Positions 1-8,213 of a stretch of 64,000 nt of DNA are shown one piece after another; the stretch's first letter is position 1, and every line of letters begins with the position of its first letter. Under the pieces are notes generated by a model. It did not search any database. It saw only the letters and a list, made by a program, of their open reading frames with translations, and was not told the DNA's origin. Position numbers and translations under genes: made by a program. Origin of the DNA: Dyadobacter soli (GTDB taxonomy: Bacteria > Bacteroidota > Bacteroidia > Cytophagales > Spirosomataceae); assembly GCF_900101885.1 (NCBI RefSeq), contig NZ_FNAN01000009.1:62001-126000 (forward strand). The letters are read 5' to 3'.

Positions 1-1782
1 AACGAAACGACGGCCGGTGACCATACAGTGGACATTGGCATTGGAAGGTTACCCGCAAAATCACTTGCAGAAGCGAAAATCGTGGTGGATAAGCTGGTGC
101 GTTACGAATCGTCGTTCGGGATATGGAAGAATTCGGTGCGGTTCGTGGCCGACGATGGCGACGGGAATATTCACCAGCGTCACGCCGACCAGCTTGCTAC
201 GCTTATCCAGGGACGGATGCTTCCGGCGAGGTCGTTTATTGACGAAGTACCACAAACCACGACTGACGCCGGACAGAAAGCGCCCGCCATCAACAAGGCC
301 ATTCGGAATGCGATCGACAATGGCACATTGATATTAAATTATACCGGCCACGGAGGTACCAGCGGCTGGGCAGAGGAGCAGGTACTGACGCTCGCTGACA
401 TGCTTTCGAGCCGCGGCATCGACAATTTACCGTTGTTGATCACGGCTACCTGTGATTTCGGCCGTTACGACGACCCGGGAGTAGTTTCCGGTGCCGAATT
501 AATGGTTCTCAGCCCGAAAGGAGCGGCGGTAGGCGCGATCAGCACTACAAGGTCGGTTTATTCCAGCACTAATTTTGCTTTAAATAAAGCATTTTATGAA
601 GCCCTGCTGAATGCAAAGCCAGGCGAGCGGCTGGGTGATTTTTTTGAATACACCAAAAACAATGCGCTGGCTGGCAGCCTGAACCGGAATTTTACACTAC
701 TGGCCGATCCGTCGATGCTCTTGACGCCCGGGAAGAAAGGAATGCGGTGGAATGCACCGCCCGACACGCTACGCGCTTTACAAAAAATAACGCTTCAAGC
801 CGAAGTTTTCGACCGGGAAACCGGCAAGCTGGATGCGGATTTCAACGGTACGGCCAGGCTGGTGGTTTACGACAAGCCGATCGAGTTCCGGACATTAGGG
901 AATGAGGGCAGCCCGGAGGCGTATACCGAGTTTCGGAGCAAGCTTTTTGATGGAAATGTGTCGGTGAAAGCGGGCCGGTTGCAATGCAGCTTCCAAATGC
1001 CCAGGGATATCGATTACCGCATTGGGATCGGGCGCGCGAGCTTGTATGCCGTGCGTAGCGACAGTACGGAAGATGCTTCGGCGCAGCTGGCAGTTGTCGT
1101 CGGAGGAAGCGCCGCGCAGCAGAAGGATACCATCCCGCCGAAGCTTGCGGGTTACCTGAATACGCCTGCATTCCGGGATGGAGATACCGTTGAACCGTCG
1201 TCGGTACTGGTGCTGCAAATGAGCGATGCGAGCGGGATCAATATCTCGCGGGCTGGCATCGGGCACGACATTACGATGACTTTAAATGATACTTTGACGG
1301 TCGTTTTGAATGATTATTACGTGGCGGACCTCGATAATTACCAGTCGGGGACTATCAATTATCCGTTAAATAATCTGCCTGCCGGAAAATATATTGTCCG
1401 TGTAAAAGTATGGGATGCGTATACTAACTTTTCTGAAATAGCGTTCGGGTTTCTAGTAGGTCCTGCCAAGGGAATAGCACTCAACACCTTTAACATTTAC
1501 CCTAACCCATTTCAGAAAGATCTTACATTGGAGCTCGGGCACAATCGGGTGAATGATGACGTAGAATTAATTTTTAATATATTGCTGGTTAATGGGCAAC
1601 GTTTGGGCACTTTCAAAAAGCTTTATTATAACAGTGAACCGGTTATCAGCGAAGTGTTGGACATGACGCAATGGCTGAATGCGATGCCGGTGGGCCAATC
1701 CTTTGTTTACCAGTTATTGGTCAGATCGTTAAAAGACAATTCTGCCGATCAGAAAGCAGGGAAGTTGATCCGGTCTCCTTAG
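1..1782 (+). CDS. porU: PorU-type T9SS sortase (C25 peptidase), 5' truncated by window
   Basis: C-terminal part of a gingipain-fold (peptidase C25) protein. The frame is open from base 1, so the N-terminus lies outside the window; the GTG at 28 is internal, because the preceding codons already read as the family sequence before IGRLP. PorU removes the C-terminal sorting signal of T9SS cargo at the cell surface and attaches the cargo to the outer membrane. The catalytic His is in NYTGHGG (codon 349-351) and the Cys in TATCDFG (codon 451-453), so the dyad is intact. Beta-sandwich segments follow, then a tail starting NIYPNPFQ near 1495 that resembles a type A sorting domain. porV follows after about 100 bp, the usual Bacteroidota pairing. 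The family call is firm; PorU rather than another C25 protein rests mainly on the porV neighbour. Confidence 0.9.
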   Translation, partial: NETTAGDHTVDIGIGRLPAKSLAEAKIVVDKLVRYESSFGIWKNSVRFVADDGDGNIHQRHADQLATLIQGRMLPARSFIDEVPQTTTDAGQKAPAINKAIRNAIDNGTLILNYTGHGGTSGWAEEQVLTLADMLSSRGIDNLPLLITATCDFGRYDDPGVVSGAELMVLSPKGAAVGAISTTRSVYSSTNFALNKAFYEALLNAKPGERLGDFFEYTKNNALAGSLNRNFTLLADPSMLLTPGKKGMRWNAPPDTLRALQKITLQAEVFDRETGKLDADFNGTARLVVYDKPIEFRTLGNEGSPEAYTEFRSKLFDGNVSVKAGRLQCSFQMPRDIDYRIGIGRASLYAVRSDSTEDASAQLAVVVGGSAAQQKDTIPPKLAGYLNTPAFRDGDTVEPSSVLVLQMSDASGINISRAGIGHDITMTLNDTLTVVLNDYYVADLDNYQSGTINYPLNNLPAGKYIVRVKVWDAYTNFSEIAFGFLVGPAKGIALNTFNIYPNPFQKDLTLELGHNRVNDDVELIFNILLVNGQRLGTFKKLYYNSEPVISEVLDMTQWLNAMPVGQSFVYQLLVRSLKDNSADQKAGKLIRSP

Positions 1783-1803
1783 GATAATAAAACTTGTCAA
1801 TAT

Positions 1804-1835
1804 TTTAGTAAAAACTATCTTTCATTGTATTTTTG
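1804..1835 (+). promoter_or_regulatory. Possible Bacteroidota-type promoter for porV
   Basis: TATTTTTG at 1828-1835 matches the TAnnTTTG -7 element of Bacteroidota sigma factors. A TTTA, close to the TTTG -33 element, lies 20 nt upstream at 1804-1807. It would give a leader of about 45 nt before porV. The -33 match is imperfect, so this is tentative. Confidence 0.35.
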
Positions 1836-1885
1836 ACCCTTTAAAGAAGCTGATACAGGCACTTCCTATCGCAAATCCAATTTCT

Positions 1886-3043
1886 ATGAAACTTTTTTTT
1901 GTTACATTATCCTCACTATTCTTTTTAACATCAGGTACGCTTTTCGCTCAGCTGGATTCTACAAGGAGAATACCCGCATCACCACTTTCCTTTTTGACAT
2001 TTGCCCCTGATGCAAGAAGTGCAGCGATGGGAGAAGCCGGTGTAGCACTTAGCCCCGATGCCAATTCAACTTACTGGAATGCGGCAAAGCTTCCTTACAA
2101 TACCAAAGATTTCGGCGTTTCAGCTTCCTACACACCATGGCTCCGTTACCTGGTAGATGATATGTGGCTCGGCTATATCAGCGCTTATAAAAAACTGGGC
2201 GATCGCCAGGCGGTGGCTTTTTCCGTTAACTACTTCAACAACGGTGAGCTTGACCTCCGCGATGCGATCGGTAACAATATCGGTTATTTCAATTCAAGAG
2301 AGGTTGCCATTAACGGTACCTATTCACGCCAGCTCGGCAGAAACTTCTCGATGGGTCTGACCTTGAAGTACATCTCCTCCAACCTTGCGGGAAATGCCGT
2401 AATCAACAATGTTTCGCTTAGCCCTGCACGTGTGGCGGCCGGTGATATCAGCGCTTACTACAAAAAAGAATTCAAGAATGAAGATACCGGCAGCGAGCTC
2501 GTTTGGTCGTTGGGTGCGGTACTTTCCAACCTGGGTGGTAAAATCAACTACGGTTCAGGAACAGATACTGAAAACTTCATCCCTACCAACCTGAAAATCG
2601 GTACCGGCTTGTCATACACCGGCGACGGAAGAAACCGCTTCAATTTCATCGTCGATTTCAGCAAACTGATGGTGCCAACCCCGGATGGCAAAACCAATGT
2701 GAACACGAAACCGCTGCTGGACGGCGTATTCGGCTCATTCTCGGATGCTCCGGACGGGTTTAAAGAAGAAATCCAGGAAGTAGCGATCGCAACCGGTCTG
2801 GAATACTGGTACAACAATATCTTCGCTTTGAGAGCAGGTTATTTCAGCGAAAACAAAAACAAAGGCGACCGCCGTTTCTTCACCGCCGGTGCAGGCCTTC
2901 GCTTTGCCGACAAATGGGGCGCCGATTTCGCTTATATGTTCCCTACAACACAGGGAAGCCCGCTTGCGCAAACATTGCGTATCACTTTGTCGCTTCAACT
3001 GAACAAAGCCGAGAAGCTTGACGTGACCGACAGCGAAAACTAA
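1886..3043 (+). CDS. porV: T9SS outer-membrane protein PorV (LptO)
   Basis: 385 aa protein with a clean signal peptide (residues 1-21, ending LFA before Gln). The mature start has the PorV hallmark of SFLTFAPDARSAAMGEAG followed by ALSPDANSTYWNAAKL, and the rest shows alternating beta-strand character typical of a FadL-like 14-strand barrel. PorV is the shuttle of type IX secretion: it takes cargo from the SprA translocon and passes it to PorU at the cell surface. The length fits the family (about 380-400 aa). It lies about 100 bp downstream of porU in the same direction and is followed by an intrinsic terminator, so porV ends its transcription unit. Confidence 0.93.
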   Translation: MKLFFVTLSSLFFLTSGTLFAQLDSTRRIPASPLSFLTFAPDARSAAMGEAGVALSPDANSTYWNAAKLPYNTKDFGVSASYTPWLRYLVDDMWLGYISAYKKLGDRQAVAFSVNYFNNGELDLRDAIGNNIGYFNSREVAINGTYSRQLGRNFSMGLTLKYISSNLAGNAVINNVSLSPARVAAGDISAYYKKEFKNEDTGSELVWSLGAVLSNLGGKINYGSGTDTENFIPTNLKIGTGLSYTGDGRNRFNFIVDFSKLMVPTPDGKTNVNTKPLLDGVFGSFSDAPDGFKEEIQEVAIATGLEYWYNNIFALRAGYFSENKNKGDRRFFTAGAGLRFADKWGADFAYMFPTTQGSPLAQTLRITLSLQLNKAEKLDVTDSEN

Positions 3044-3069
3044 GATTTAACAGAAATTTAAATATTCAG

Positions 3070-3106
3070 AACGAATGGCGTTATTGCAACGTCATTCGTT
3101 TTTTTA
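3070..3106 (+). terminator. Intrinsic terminator after porV
   Basis: Arms AACGAATG (3070-3077) and CATTCGTT (3093-3100) pair perfectly and are extended by CG/CG across one mismatch. The right arm runs into seven T residues. The hairpin lies 26 bp past the porV stop. Confidence 0.75.
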
Positions 3107-3121
3107 TACTCACTGCTGCAC

Positions 3122-4402
3122 ATGTCACTGGACCGTACCATTGCCCCTGATTTCAAAATCATTCAAACCGTAAACCTGCCGGAGCCTCAAACCCACACCC
3201 TCGACAACGGGATCGCATTGCACGTGATCAACATCGGGGAGCAACCGGTGGTACGTCTGGAATGTATTTTCGAAGCGGGTAACTGGTATGAAACCGAAAC
3301 GGCGGCGTCCTATTTCGCCGTGAAAATGCTGACGGAAGGTGTCGAAGGTATCACATCGCAGGAAATCAGCGAGGCGTTCGATCAGCTGGGCGCATTCACG
3401 GAACTGACCCACACATCCGACCGCGTCGGAATCGTCGTGTACTGCCTCTCCCGCTTCCTGCCGGAAGTGCTGCCGCTGGTGCAAAAACTCATCCGCAGCG
3501 CTACTTTCCCGGAGAAGGAGTTTCAGGAGTTGAAAAATATTACCGTACAGAATCTGAAAGTGAACCGCGAGAAAACGGCTTACCTGGCTACGACGGAGTT
3601 CAGGGAGCGGCTGTTTGGCGCTGGCCATCCGTACGGACAAAGCCAAAGCACCGAGGAAATCGATGCATTGGAGATCGCTGCAGTGAAAGCACATTATGAG
3701 CGCTTTATCCGGAATGGCAAGTTTACAGCGGTGCTCGCCGGCCAGGTTACCGACGCCGATGTACAGCACGTAAACGCGACATTAGGGCAAAATTCATTCG
3801 ATGCAGCGTTGGGTGAATTCTCTTTCCATGCTTCCGAGGCTTATCATGGCGATGAGCAGATAGTGGAGCGGCCGGAAAGCGTGCAATCATCGATCAGGAT
3901 GGGCCGGGTGCTATTCAACCGCCACCATCCGGATTATTTCAAAATGCTGGTTACAAACGAGATTTTAGGGGGTTATTTCGGGTCGAGGCTGATGAAAAAT
4001 ATCCGCGAAGAAAAAGGCCTTACCTACGGCATTTCCTCGCACATGGTGACCCTGCGCCACGAGGGCTACCTGATGATCGGTACGGATGTGAAAAAGGAGT
4101 TTACCCAGCAAACTATCGACGAGATCAAAAAGGAAATACACCGGCTGCAAACCGAGCTTGTCGGTGCGGAAGAGTTGCAGACTGTGAAGAGCTTTATGGC
4201 CGGTGAGTTTGCCGGCTCATTGAATACCGCATTCGAAGTGGCCGACCGGCGGAAGATATTGCTGCTCGACAGCCTGCCTGCCAATTTCTTTAACCAATAC
4301 ATTGATCGCGTTCACGCCACCACAGCTGAGGATGTGCTCGAAATGGCCCAAAATTACCTGCGCCCGGAAGATATGGTGACGGTAATCGCGGGCGGGAAAT
4401 AG
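3122..4402 (+). CDS. M16-family peptidase homologue lacking the zinc-binding HxxEH motif
   Basis: 426 aa with the two-lobed M16 (pitrilysin/processing peptidase) layout. The N-terminal lobe carries LDNGIALHVI and FEAGNWYET; the C-terminal lobe carries the family stretch REEKGLTYGISSH near residue 300. Where active M16B enzymes have HxxEH in 'HFLEHMLFKG', this protein reads YFAVKMLTEG: residues 64, 67 and 68 are Tyr, Val and Lys. All three motif residues are therefore replaced and a classical zinc protease activity is not expected. There is no signal peptide. Inactive M16 subunits normally pair with an active one, and no active M16 gene is visible in this window. The stop codon abuts that of the convergent photolyase gene with no spacer. 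Confidence 0.85.
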   Translation: MSLDRTIAPDFKIIQTVNLPEPQTHTLDNGIALHVINIGEQPVVRLECIFEAGNWYETETAASYFAVKMLTEGVEGITSQEISEAFDQLGAFTELTHTSDRVGIVVYCLSRFLPEVLPLVQKLIRSATFPEKEFQELKNITVQNLKVNREKTAYLATTEFRERLFGAGHPYGQSQSTEEIDALEIAAVKAHYERFIRNGKFTAVLAGQVTDADVQHVNATLGQNSFDAALGEFSFHASEAYHGDEQIVERPESVQSSIRMGRVLFNRHHPDYFKMLVTNEILGGYFGSRLMKNIREEKGLTYGISSHMVTLRHEGYLMIGTDVKKEFTQQTIDEIKKEIHRLQTELVGAEELQTVKSFMAGEFAGSLNTAFEVADRRKILLLDSLPANFFNQYIDRVHATTAEDVLEMAQNYLRPEDMVTVIAGGK

Positions 4403-5731
4403 TTATTGGTTTGCCTTGTCGAGGGCATCTTTATATGCTTTCAGGCAACGTTCCCGCGCTTCCTTGTGATCGACCATCGGCCCGGGGTATTCGTCGGTAC
4501 CAAACTCCGGGACCCATTTTTTGACATACTCCATTTTAGGATCGAACTTCTCGGCTTGTGAAGCGGGGTTGAATATGCGGAAATATGGCGCGGCATCAGT
4601 ACCTGACCCCGCGGCCCATTGCCACCCGCCATTGTTGGCTGCGAGGTCGTAATCCAGTAATTTTTGCGCGAAATAAGCTTCCCCAAGGCGCCAGTCGATA
4701 AGCAAATGCTTGGACAGGAAGCTGGCCGTGACCATGCGCACGCGGTTATGCATGAAGCCGATCGCATTGAGCTGCCGCATGCCGGCGTCTACCAGCGGAT
4801 AACCCGTTTTTCCCTCGCACCATTTCTGGAAGTCGGCCTTGTCGTACCGCCATTTGATGAAATCATATGCCTTCCGGAACGCCTCGCCCTTGCCTACGTG
4901 CGGGAAATTGAAGAGGATTTGCTGGTAAAAATCCCGCCAGATCAGCTCGTTCAAAAACGTATCGCTGTGATCACGCGCCTGACGTGCAAGGTCACGTATG
5001 CTAACGGTCCCAAAGCGCAGGTGAATGCCGATGCGGCTGGTACCTTCCTTCGCCGGGAAGTCGCGTTCTTTGGCGTAGTCTTTCAGTAGCGCATTGTCGA
5101 CGTGGTTGGAAGGGAAGTCGAAATCGTTCCTTTCAAAACCCATTTCCTTTAATGAAGGTAATGCGGGCCCGGCCCATTTTTGAAAATGCATGAAATACTT
5201 TTTGTTGGGGTAGGATTTGAGGTAAAAATCATTGAGCTTCTCTTTCCATGCCCGGCTGTAAGGTGTAAAAACGGTGTAAGGCGTTCCCTGGCCGCTCAGT
5301 ATTTCCTGTTTTTCAAAAATGACCTGGTCTTTGCAGGTTTTGAAAACAATGTCCTTTTTCTTTAAAATCCGGTAAACTTCCTTGTCGCGGTCGGTGGCGT
5401 AAGGTTCGTAGTCGGTGTTGGTGTACACTTCGGCGATGTCGTACTCCTCGACCAGTTTTTCCCATACTTTCGCCGGGAAACCATATTCGACGAGCATGTC
5501 CGCATCTCTTTCTTTCAACTCGTTTCGGATACCGTCAACGGTTTCATGGATAAAGGTCAGCCGAGGATCTTTCTTATCTTCCAGGTCGTCGAGAATGTTC
5601 CGGTCGAAAATGAAGAGCGGTACCACCGGGTAGCCCGAGCGCAGGGCGTAGTAAAGTCCCGCATTGTCGTGCAGCCGGAGGTCGCGGCGAAACCAGAACA
5701 GCGTGATTTTGTCTTTCGTTTTCAGGGCCAT
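4403..5731 (-). CDS. phr: Deoxyribodipyrimidine photolyase (CPD class I type)
   Basis: 442 aa from the ATG at 5731 (MALKTKDKITLFWFRRDLRL). The frame stays open to 5872, but that extension reads as untypical sequence and would consume the promoter region of the divergent neighbour, so I prefer the internal start. The N-terminal Rossmann antenna domain begins at WFRRDLRLHDN. The C-terminal helical FAD domain contains GTSRIGIHLRFG, MHNRVRMVTASFLSKHLL and WQWAAGSGTDAAPYFRIFNP (residues 370-389); the last is very close to the E. coli photolyase signature for FAD and lesion binding. It uses blue light and reduced FAD to split cyclobutane pyrimidine dimers. It is cytosolic and monocistronic, divergent from the DUF1080 gene across about 140 bp. 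A cryptochrome is a less likely alternative. Confidence 0.92.
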   Translation of the reverse strand: MALKTKDKITLFWFRRDLRLHDNAGLYYALRSGYPVVPLFIFDRNILDDLEDKKDPRLTFIHETVDGIRNELKERDADMLVEYGFPAKVWEKLVEEYDIAEVYTNTDYEPYATDRDKEVYRILKKKDIVFKTCKDQVIFEKQEILSGQGTPYTVFTPYSRAWKEKLNDFYLKSYPNKKYFMHFQKWAGPALPSLKEMGFERNDFDFPSNHVDNALLKDYAKERDFPAKEGTSRIGIHLRFGTVSIRDLARQARDHSDTFLNELIWRDFYQQILFNFPHVGKGEAFRKAYDFIKWRYDKADFQKWCEGKTGYPLVDAGMRQLNAIGFMHNRVRMVTASFLSKHLLIDWRLGEAYFAQKLLDYDLAANNGGWQWAAGSGTDAAPYFRIFNPASQAEKFDPKMEYVKKWVPEFGTDEYPGPMVDHKEARERCLKAYKDALDKANQ

Positions 5732-5874
5732 ACGACGTTTTTGATCAGGTATGAAGGTGTTTTTATAAAACTTAACTACGAAGTAACTGCATTTTTGGAT
5801 TGGAAAGCGGCCAATGGGAGCGGGTTTTAAATTGTATATTGCATTGCAATACAATCTTAACTTAACCTGCATTC

Positions 5875-6738
5875 ATGAAATTACAACTCACGATCCTGTT
5901 CAGCCTGCTGTGCCTTACGGTTTTCGGCCAAAAGAATAATGCCGACAAGCAGGAGTGGAAGCAGCTCTTCAACGGAAAAAACCTGGACGGCTGGGACATC
6001 AAAATCCGCGGTTACGAACTGAACGACAACTACAACAACACTTTCCGCGTGGAAGATGGTAAAATGGTGGTTCGTTACGACAAATACGACGATTTTGCCC
6101 AGAAATACGGCCATATCTTCTACAAAGGCGATTTTTCCTACTATCGCGTGGCGGTGGAATACCGCTTCGTAGGCGAGCAGGCGCCCAAAGGAGAAGGCTG
6201 GGCATGGCGTAACTCGGGCGTGATGGTGCACGGCCAACCTGCTGCTACAATGGGTAAAGACCAGGATTTTCCGGCATCCATCGAAGTACAATTATTAGGT
6301 GGCAACGACAAAACCCGCACGACCTGCAACCTCTGTACACCCGGAACCAATGTGGTGATCGACGGCAAGCTTGTGACGCAGCATTGCGTGAATTCCAAAT
6401 CCAAAACTTACAATGGCGACCAATGGGTGCGTGCAGAAGTGCTTGTACTCGGCGATTCGCTGATCCAGCATTTCGCGAACGGTGAAATGGTGCTTGAATA
6501 CAACAAGCCGCAACTCGGTGGCGGCAACCTGGGCGGTGCTACTGATCCGGAAGTAAAAATCGCGGGCAAGCTGCTCGATCACGGATCGATCTCCCTGCAA
6601 AGCGAAAGCCATCCTGTGGAATTCAGAAAAGTTGAGATTCTGGATCTGAAAGGCTGTATGGACCCGAAAGCGACGAATTATAAATCCTATTATATGAAGG
6701 CGGATAATAGCTTGTGCAGCTACGGGAAGAAGAAATAG
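5875..6738 (+). CDS. Secreted DUF1080 / 3-keto-disaccharide hydrolase-fold protein
   Basis: 287 aa with signal peptide MKLQLTILFSLLCLTVFGQ. The DUF1080 domain opens with WKQLFNGKNLDGWDIKI and includes NSGVMVHGQP and FPASIEVQLLGG, which mark this concanavalin-like fold. Some members hydrolyse 3-keto-glycosides, but many are uncharacterised, so the substrate is not inferred. A Cys-containing C-terminal segment (GCMDPKATNYKS, then LCSYGKKK) resembles the short extensions seen on exported Bacteroidota proteins. It appears monocistronic; the convergent murA operon ends about 120 bp further on, with a palindromic repeat between. Confidence 0.85.
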   Translation: MKLQLTILFSLLCLTVFGQKNNADKQEWKQLFNGKNLDGWDIKIRGYELNDNYNNTFRVEDGKMVVRYDKYDDFAQKYGHIFYKGDFSYYRVAVEYRFVGEQAPKGEGWAWRNSGVMVHGQPAATMGKDQDFPASIEVQLLGGNDKTRTTCNLCTPGTNVVIDGKLVTQHCVNSKSKTYNGDQWVRAEVLVLGDSLIQHFANGEMVLEYNKPQLGGGNLGGATDPEVKIAGKLLDHGSISLQSESHPVEFRKVEILDLKGCMDPKATNYKSYYMKADNSLCSYGKKK

Positions 6739-6751
6739 CCTAAAACGGAGA

Positions 6752-6855
6752 ATGTCACCCCGAGCGGGTTTGATAGATGTCAGTCTGAGCGAAGTCGAAG
6801 ACAGTCCGTACTGCGACCATCGCGCACGGCCCTTCGACTCCGCTCAGGGTGACAT
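6752..6855. repeat. Dispersed-type inverted repeat between convergent genes
   Basis: The right part (6831-6855) reads CCTTCGACTCCGCTCAGGGT followed by GACAT. Its reverse complement is split in two on the left: ATGTCACCCCGAGCG at 6752-6766 and CTGAGCGAAGTCGAAG at 6785-6800. This matches from memory the 'GTCACCCTGAGCGGAGTCGAAGG' palindromic element found between genes in many bacterial genomes. It sits exactly between two converging stop codons. It could act as a bidirectional terminator, though there is no long T tract. Confidence 0.7.
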
Positions 6856-6860
6856 TTATT

Positions 6861-8168
6861 TTATAATCTCACAATTTCCGCGCCGATCGCGTTCAGGCGC
6901 GTATCGATGTTCTGGTAACCGCGGTCGATTTGCTCGATGTTGTCGATAATACTCACGCCTTTGGCAGACATCGCTGCGATGAGCAATGCAACTCCGGCGC
7001 GGATGTCGGGTGAAGTCATGCGGATGCCGCGGAGCTGTGTCTCGCGGTTATGGCCGATCACCGTCGCGCGGTGCGGATCGCAAAGGATGATCTGCGCGCC
7101 CATTTCGATCAGCTTATCTACGAAGAACAGGCGGCTTTCGAACATTTTCTGGTGAATGAGCACGGTTCCCTGCGCCTGTGTGGCTGTGACGAGCACGATA
7201 CTCAGAAGGTCAGGTGTGAAGCCCGGCCATGGTGCGTCGGCTACCGATAATGTAGAGCCGTCGAGGTAGTTTTCGATGCGGTAGCGTTCCTGTGCGGGAA
7301 TGAAGATATCATCGCCGCGGAACTCCATTTGAATACCCAGTCTTTTGAAAACATCGGGAATAATACCCAGCTCGGCAATTTGGCAGTCCTTAATGGTAAT
7401 TTCCGACTGCGTCATTGCCGCCAGACCGATGAAGCTACCGATTTCGATCATATCCGGCAGCATGGTATGCTCTGTTCCTTTCAGCTCGCTCACGCCTTCC
7501 ACAATCAGCATATTGGAAGCTATGCCTGAAATTTTGGCACCCATGCGGTTCAGCATCTTACAAAGTTGCTGCAAATAAGGCTCGCAGGCTGCATTGTAAA
7601 TGGTAGTAGTACCTTCGGCCATTACCGCAGCCATCAGCACGTTTGCGGTACCGGTTACAGAAGCCTCGTCCAAAAGCATGTAGGTACCTTTCAGGTTTGC
7701 GGCATCGACGCGGTAGAATCCGCCATCTTCTTCATCATAGCTGAACTCCGCTCCCAGTTTCTCGAAGCCCAAAAAGTGCGTATCCAGTCTTCTGCGGCCG
7801 ATTTTGTCCCCACCCGGACGAGGAATGCGTCCTTTGCGGAAACGTGCGAGCATCGGGCCGAGCAGCATTACCGAGCCGCGCAATGCAGCCGCTTTCTGGC
7901 GGAACGAGTCCGATTCGAGGTAATCGAGGTTGATATCGTCGGCTTCGAAACGGATGGAGGTTTCGCTCAGACGCGTGCGGCGTACACCCAGATCGCCCAG
8001 GAGGTTGATCAGTTGGTTTACGTCGCGGATATTCGGGATGTTGTGGATGGTTACGGGCTCTTTGGTGAGCAGCACTGCGCAAATGATCTGCAATGCTTCG
8101 TTTTTAGCGCCTTGCGGCACGATTTCACCCTTGAGACGGCGATCCCCGGTAATTTTAAATGATGCCAT
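6861..8168 (-). CDS. murA: UDP-N-acetylglucosamine 1-carboxyvinyltransferase with Asp at the catalytic Cys position
   Basis: 435 aa, the normal length for MurA, the first committed enzyme of peptidoglycan synthesis (enolpyruvyl transfer from PEP to UDP-GlcNAc, cytosol). The substrate-binding Lys-Asn is in QGAKNEALQ (residues 19-27). The active-site loop reads RPGGDKIGRRRLD, where most enzymes have PGGCAIG: residue 121 is Asp (codon 7806-7808) in place of the Cys that fosfomycin alkylates. From family knowledge the Asp form is active and intrinsically fosfomycin-insensitive. It is the last gene of a same-strand run with folA, the PorU2-like gene and the DUF4290 gene (45 bp gap upstream). Confidence 0.95.
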   Translation of the reverse strand: MASFKITGDRRLKGEIVPQGAKNEALQIICAVLLTKEPVTIHNIPNIRDVNQLINLLGDLGVRRTRLSETSIRFEADDINLDYLESDSFRQKAAALRGSVMLLGPMLARFRKGRIPRPGGDKIGRRRLDTHFLGFEKLGAEFSYDEEDGGFYRVDAANLKGTYMLLDEASVTGTANVLMAAVMAEGTTTIYNAACEPYLQQLCKMLNRMGAKISGIASNMLIVEGVSELKGTEHTMLPDMIEIGSFIGLAAMTQSEITIKDCQIAELGIIPDVFKRLGIQMEFRGDDIFIPAQERYRIENYLDGSTLSVADAPWPGFTPDLLSIVLVTATQAQGTVLIHQKMFESRLFFVDKLIEMGAQIILCDPHRATVIGHNRETQLRGIRMTSPDIRAGVALLIAAMSAKGVSIIDNIEQIDRGYQNIDTRLNAIGAEIVRL

Positions 8169-8213
8169 AGAAAATTTTGGGCAGTTGAGACTGTATAAAA
8201 TGAAACCTGGATT

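Noticed and set aside
5732..5872. Longer N-terminus for the photolyase
   Set aside because: The added 47 residues are not like the family and would fill the divergent promoter region; the ATG at 5731 gives the standard photolyase start.
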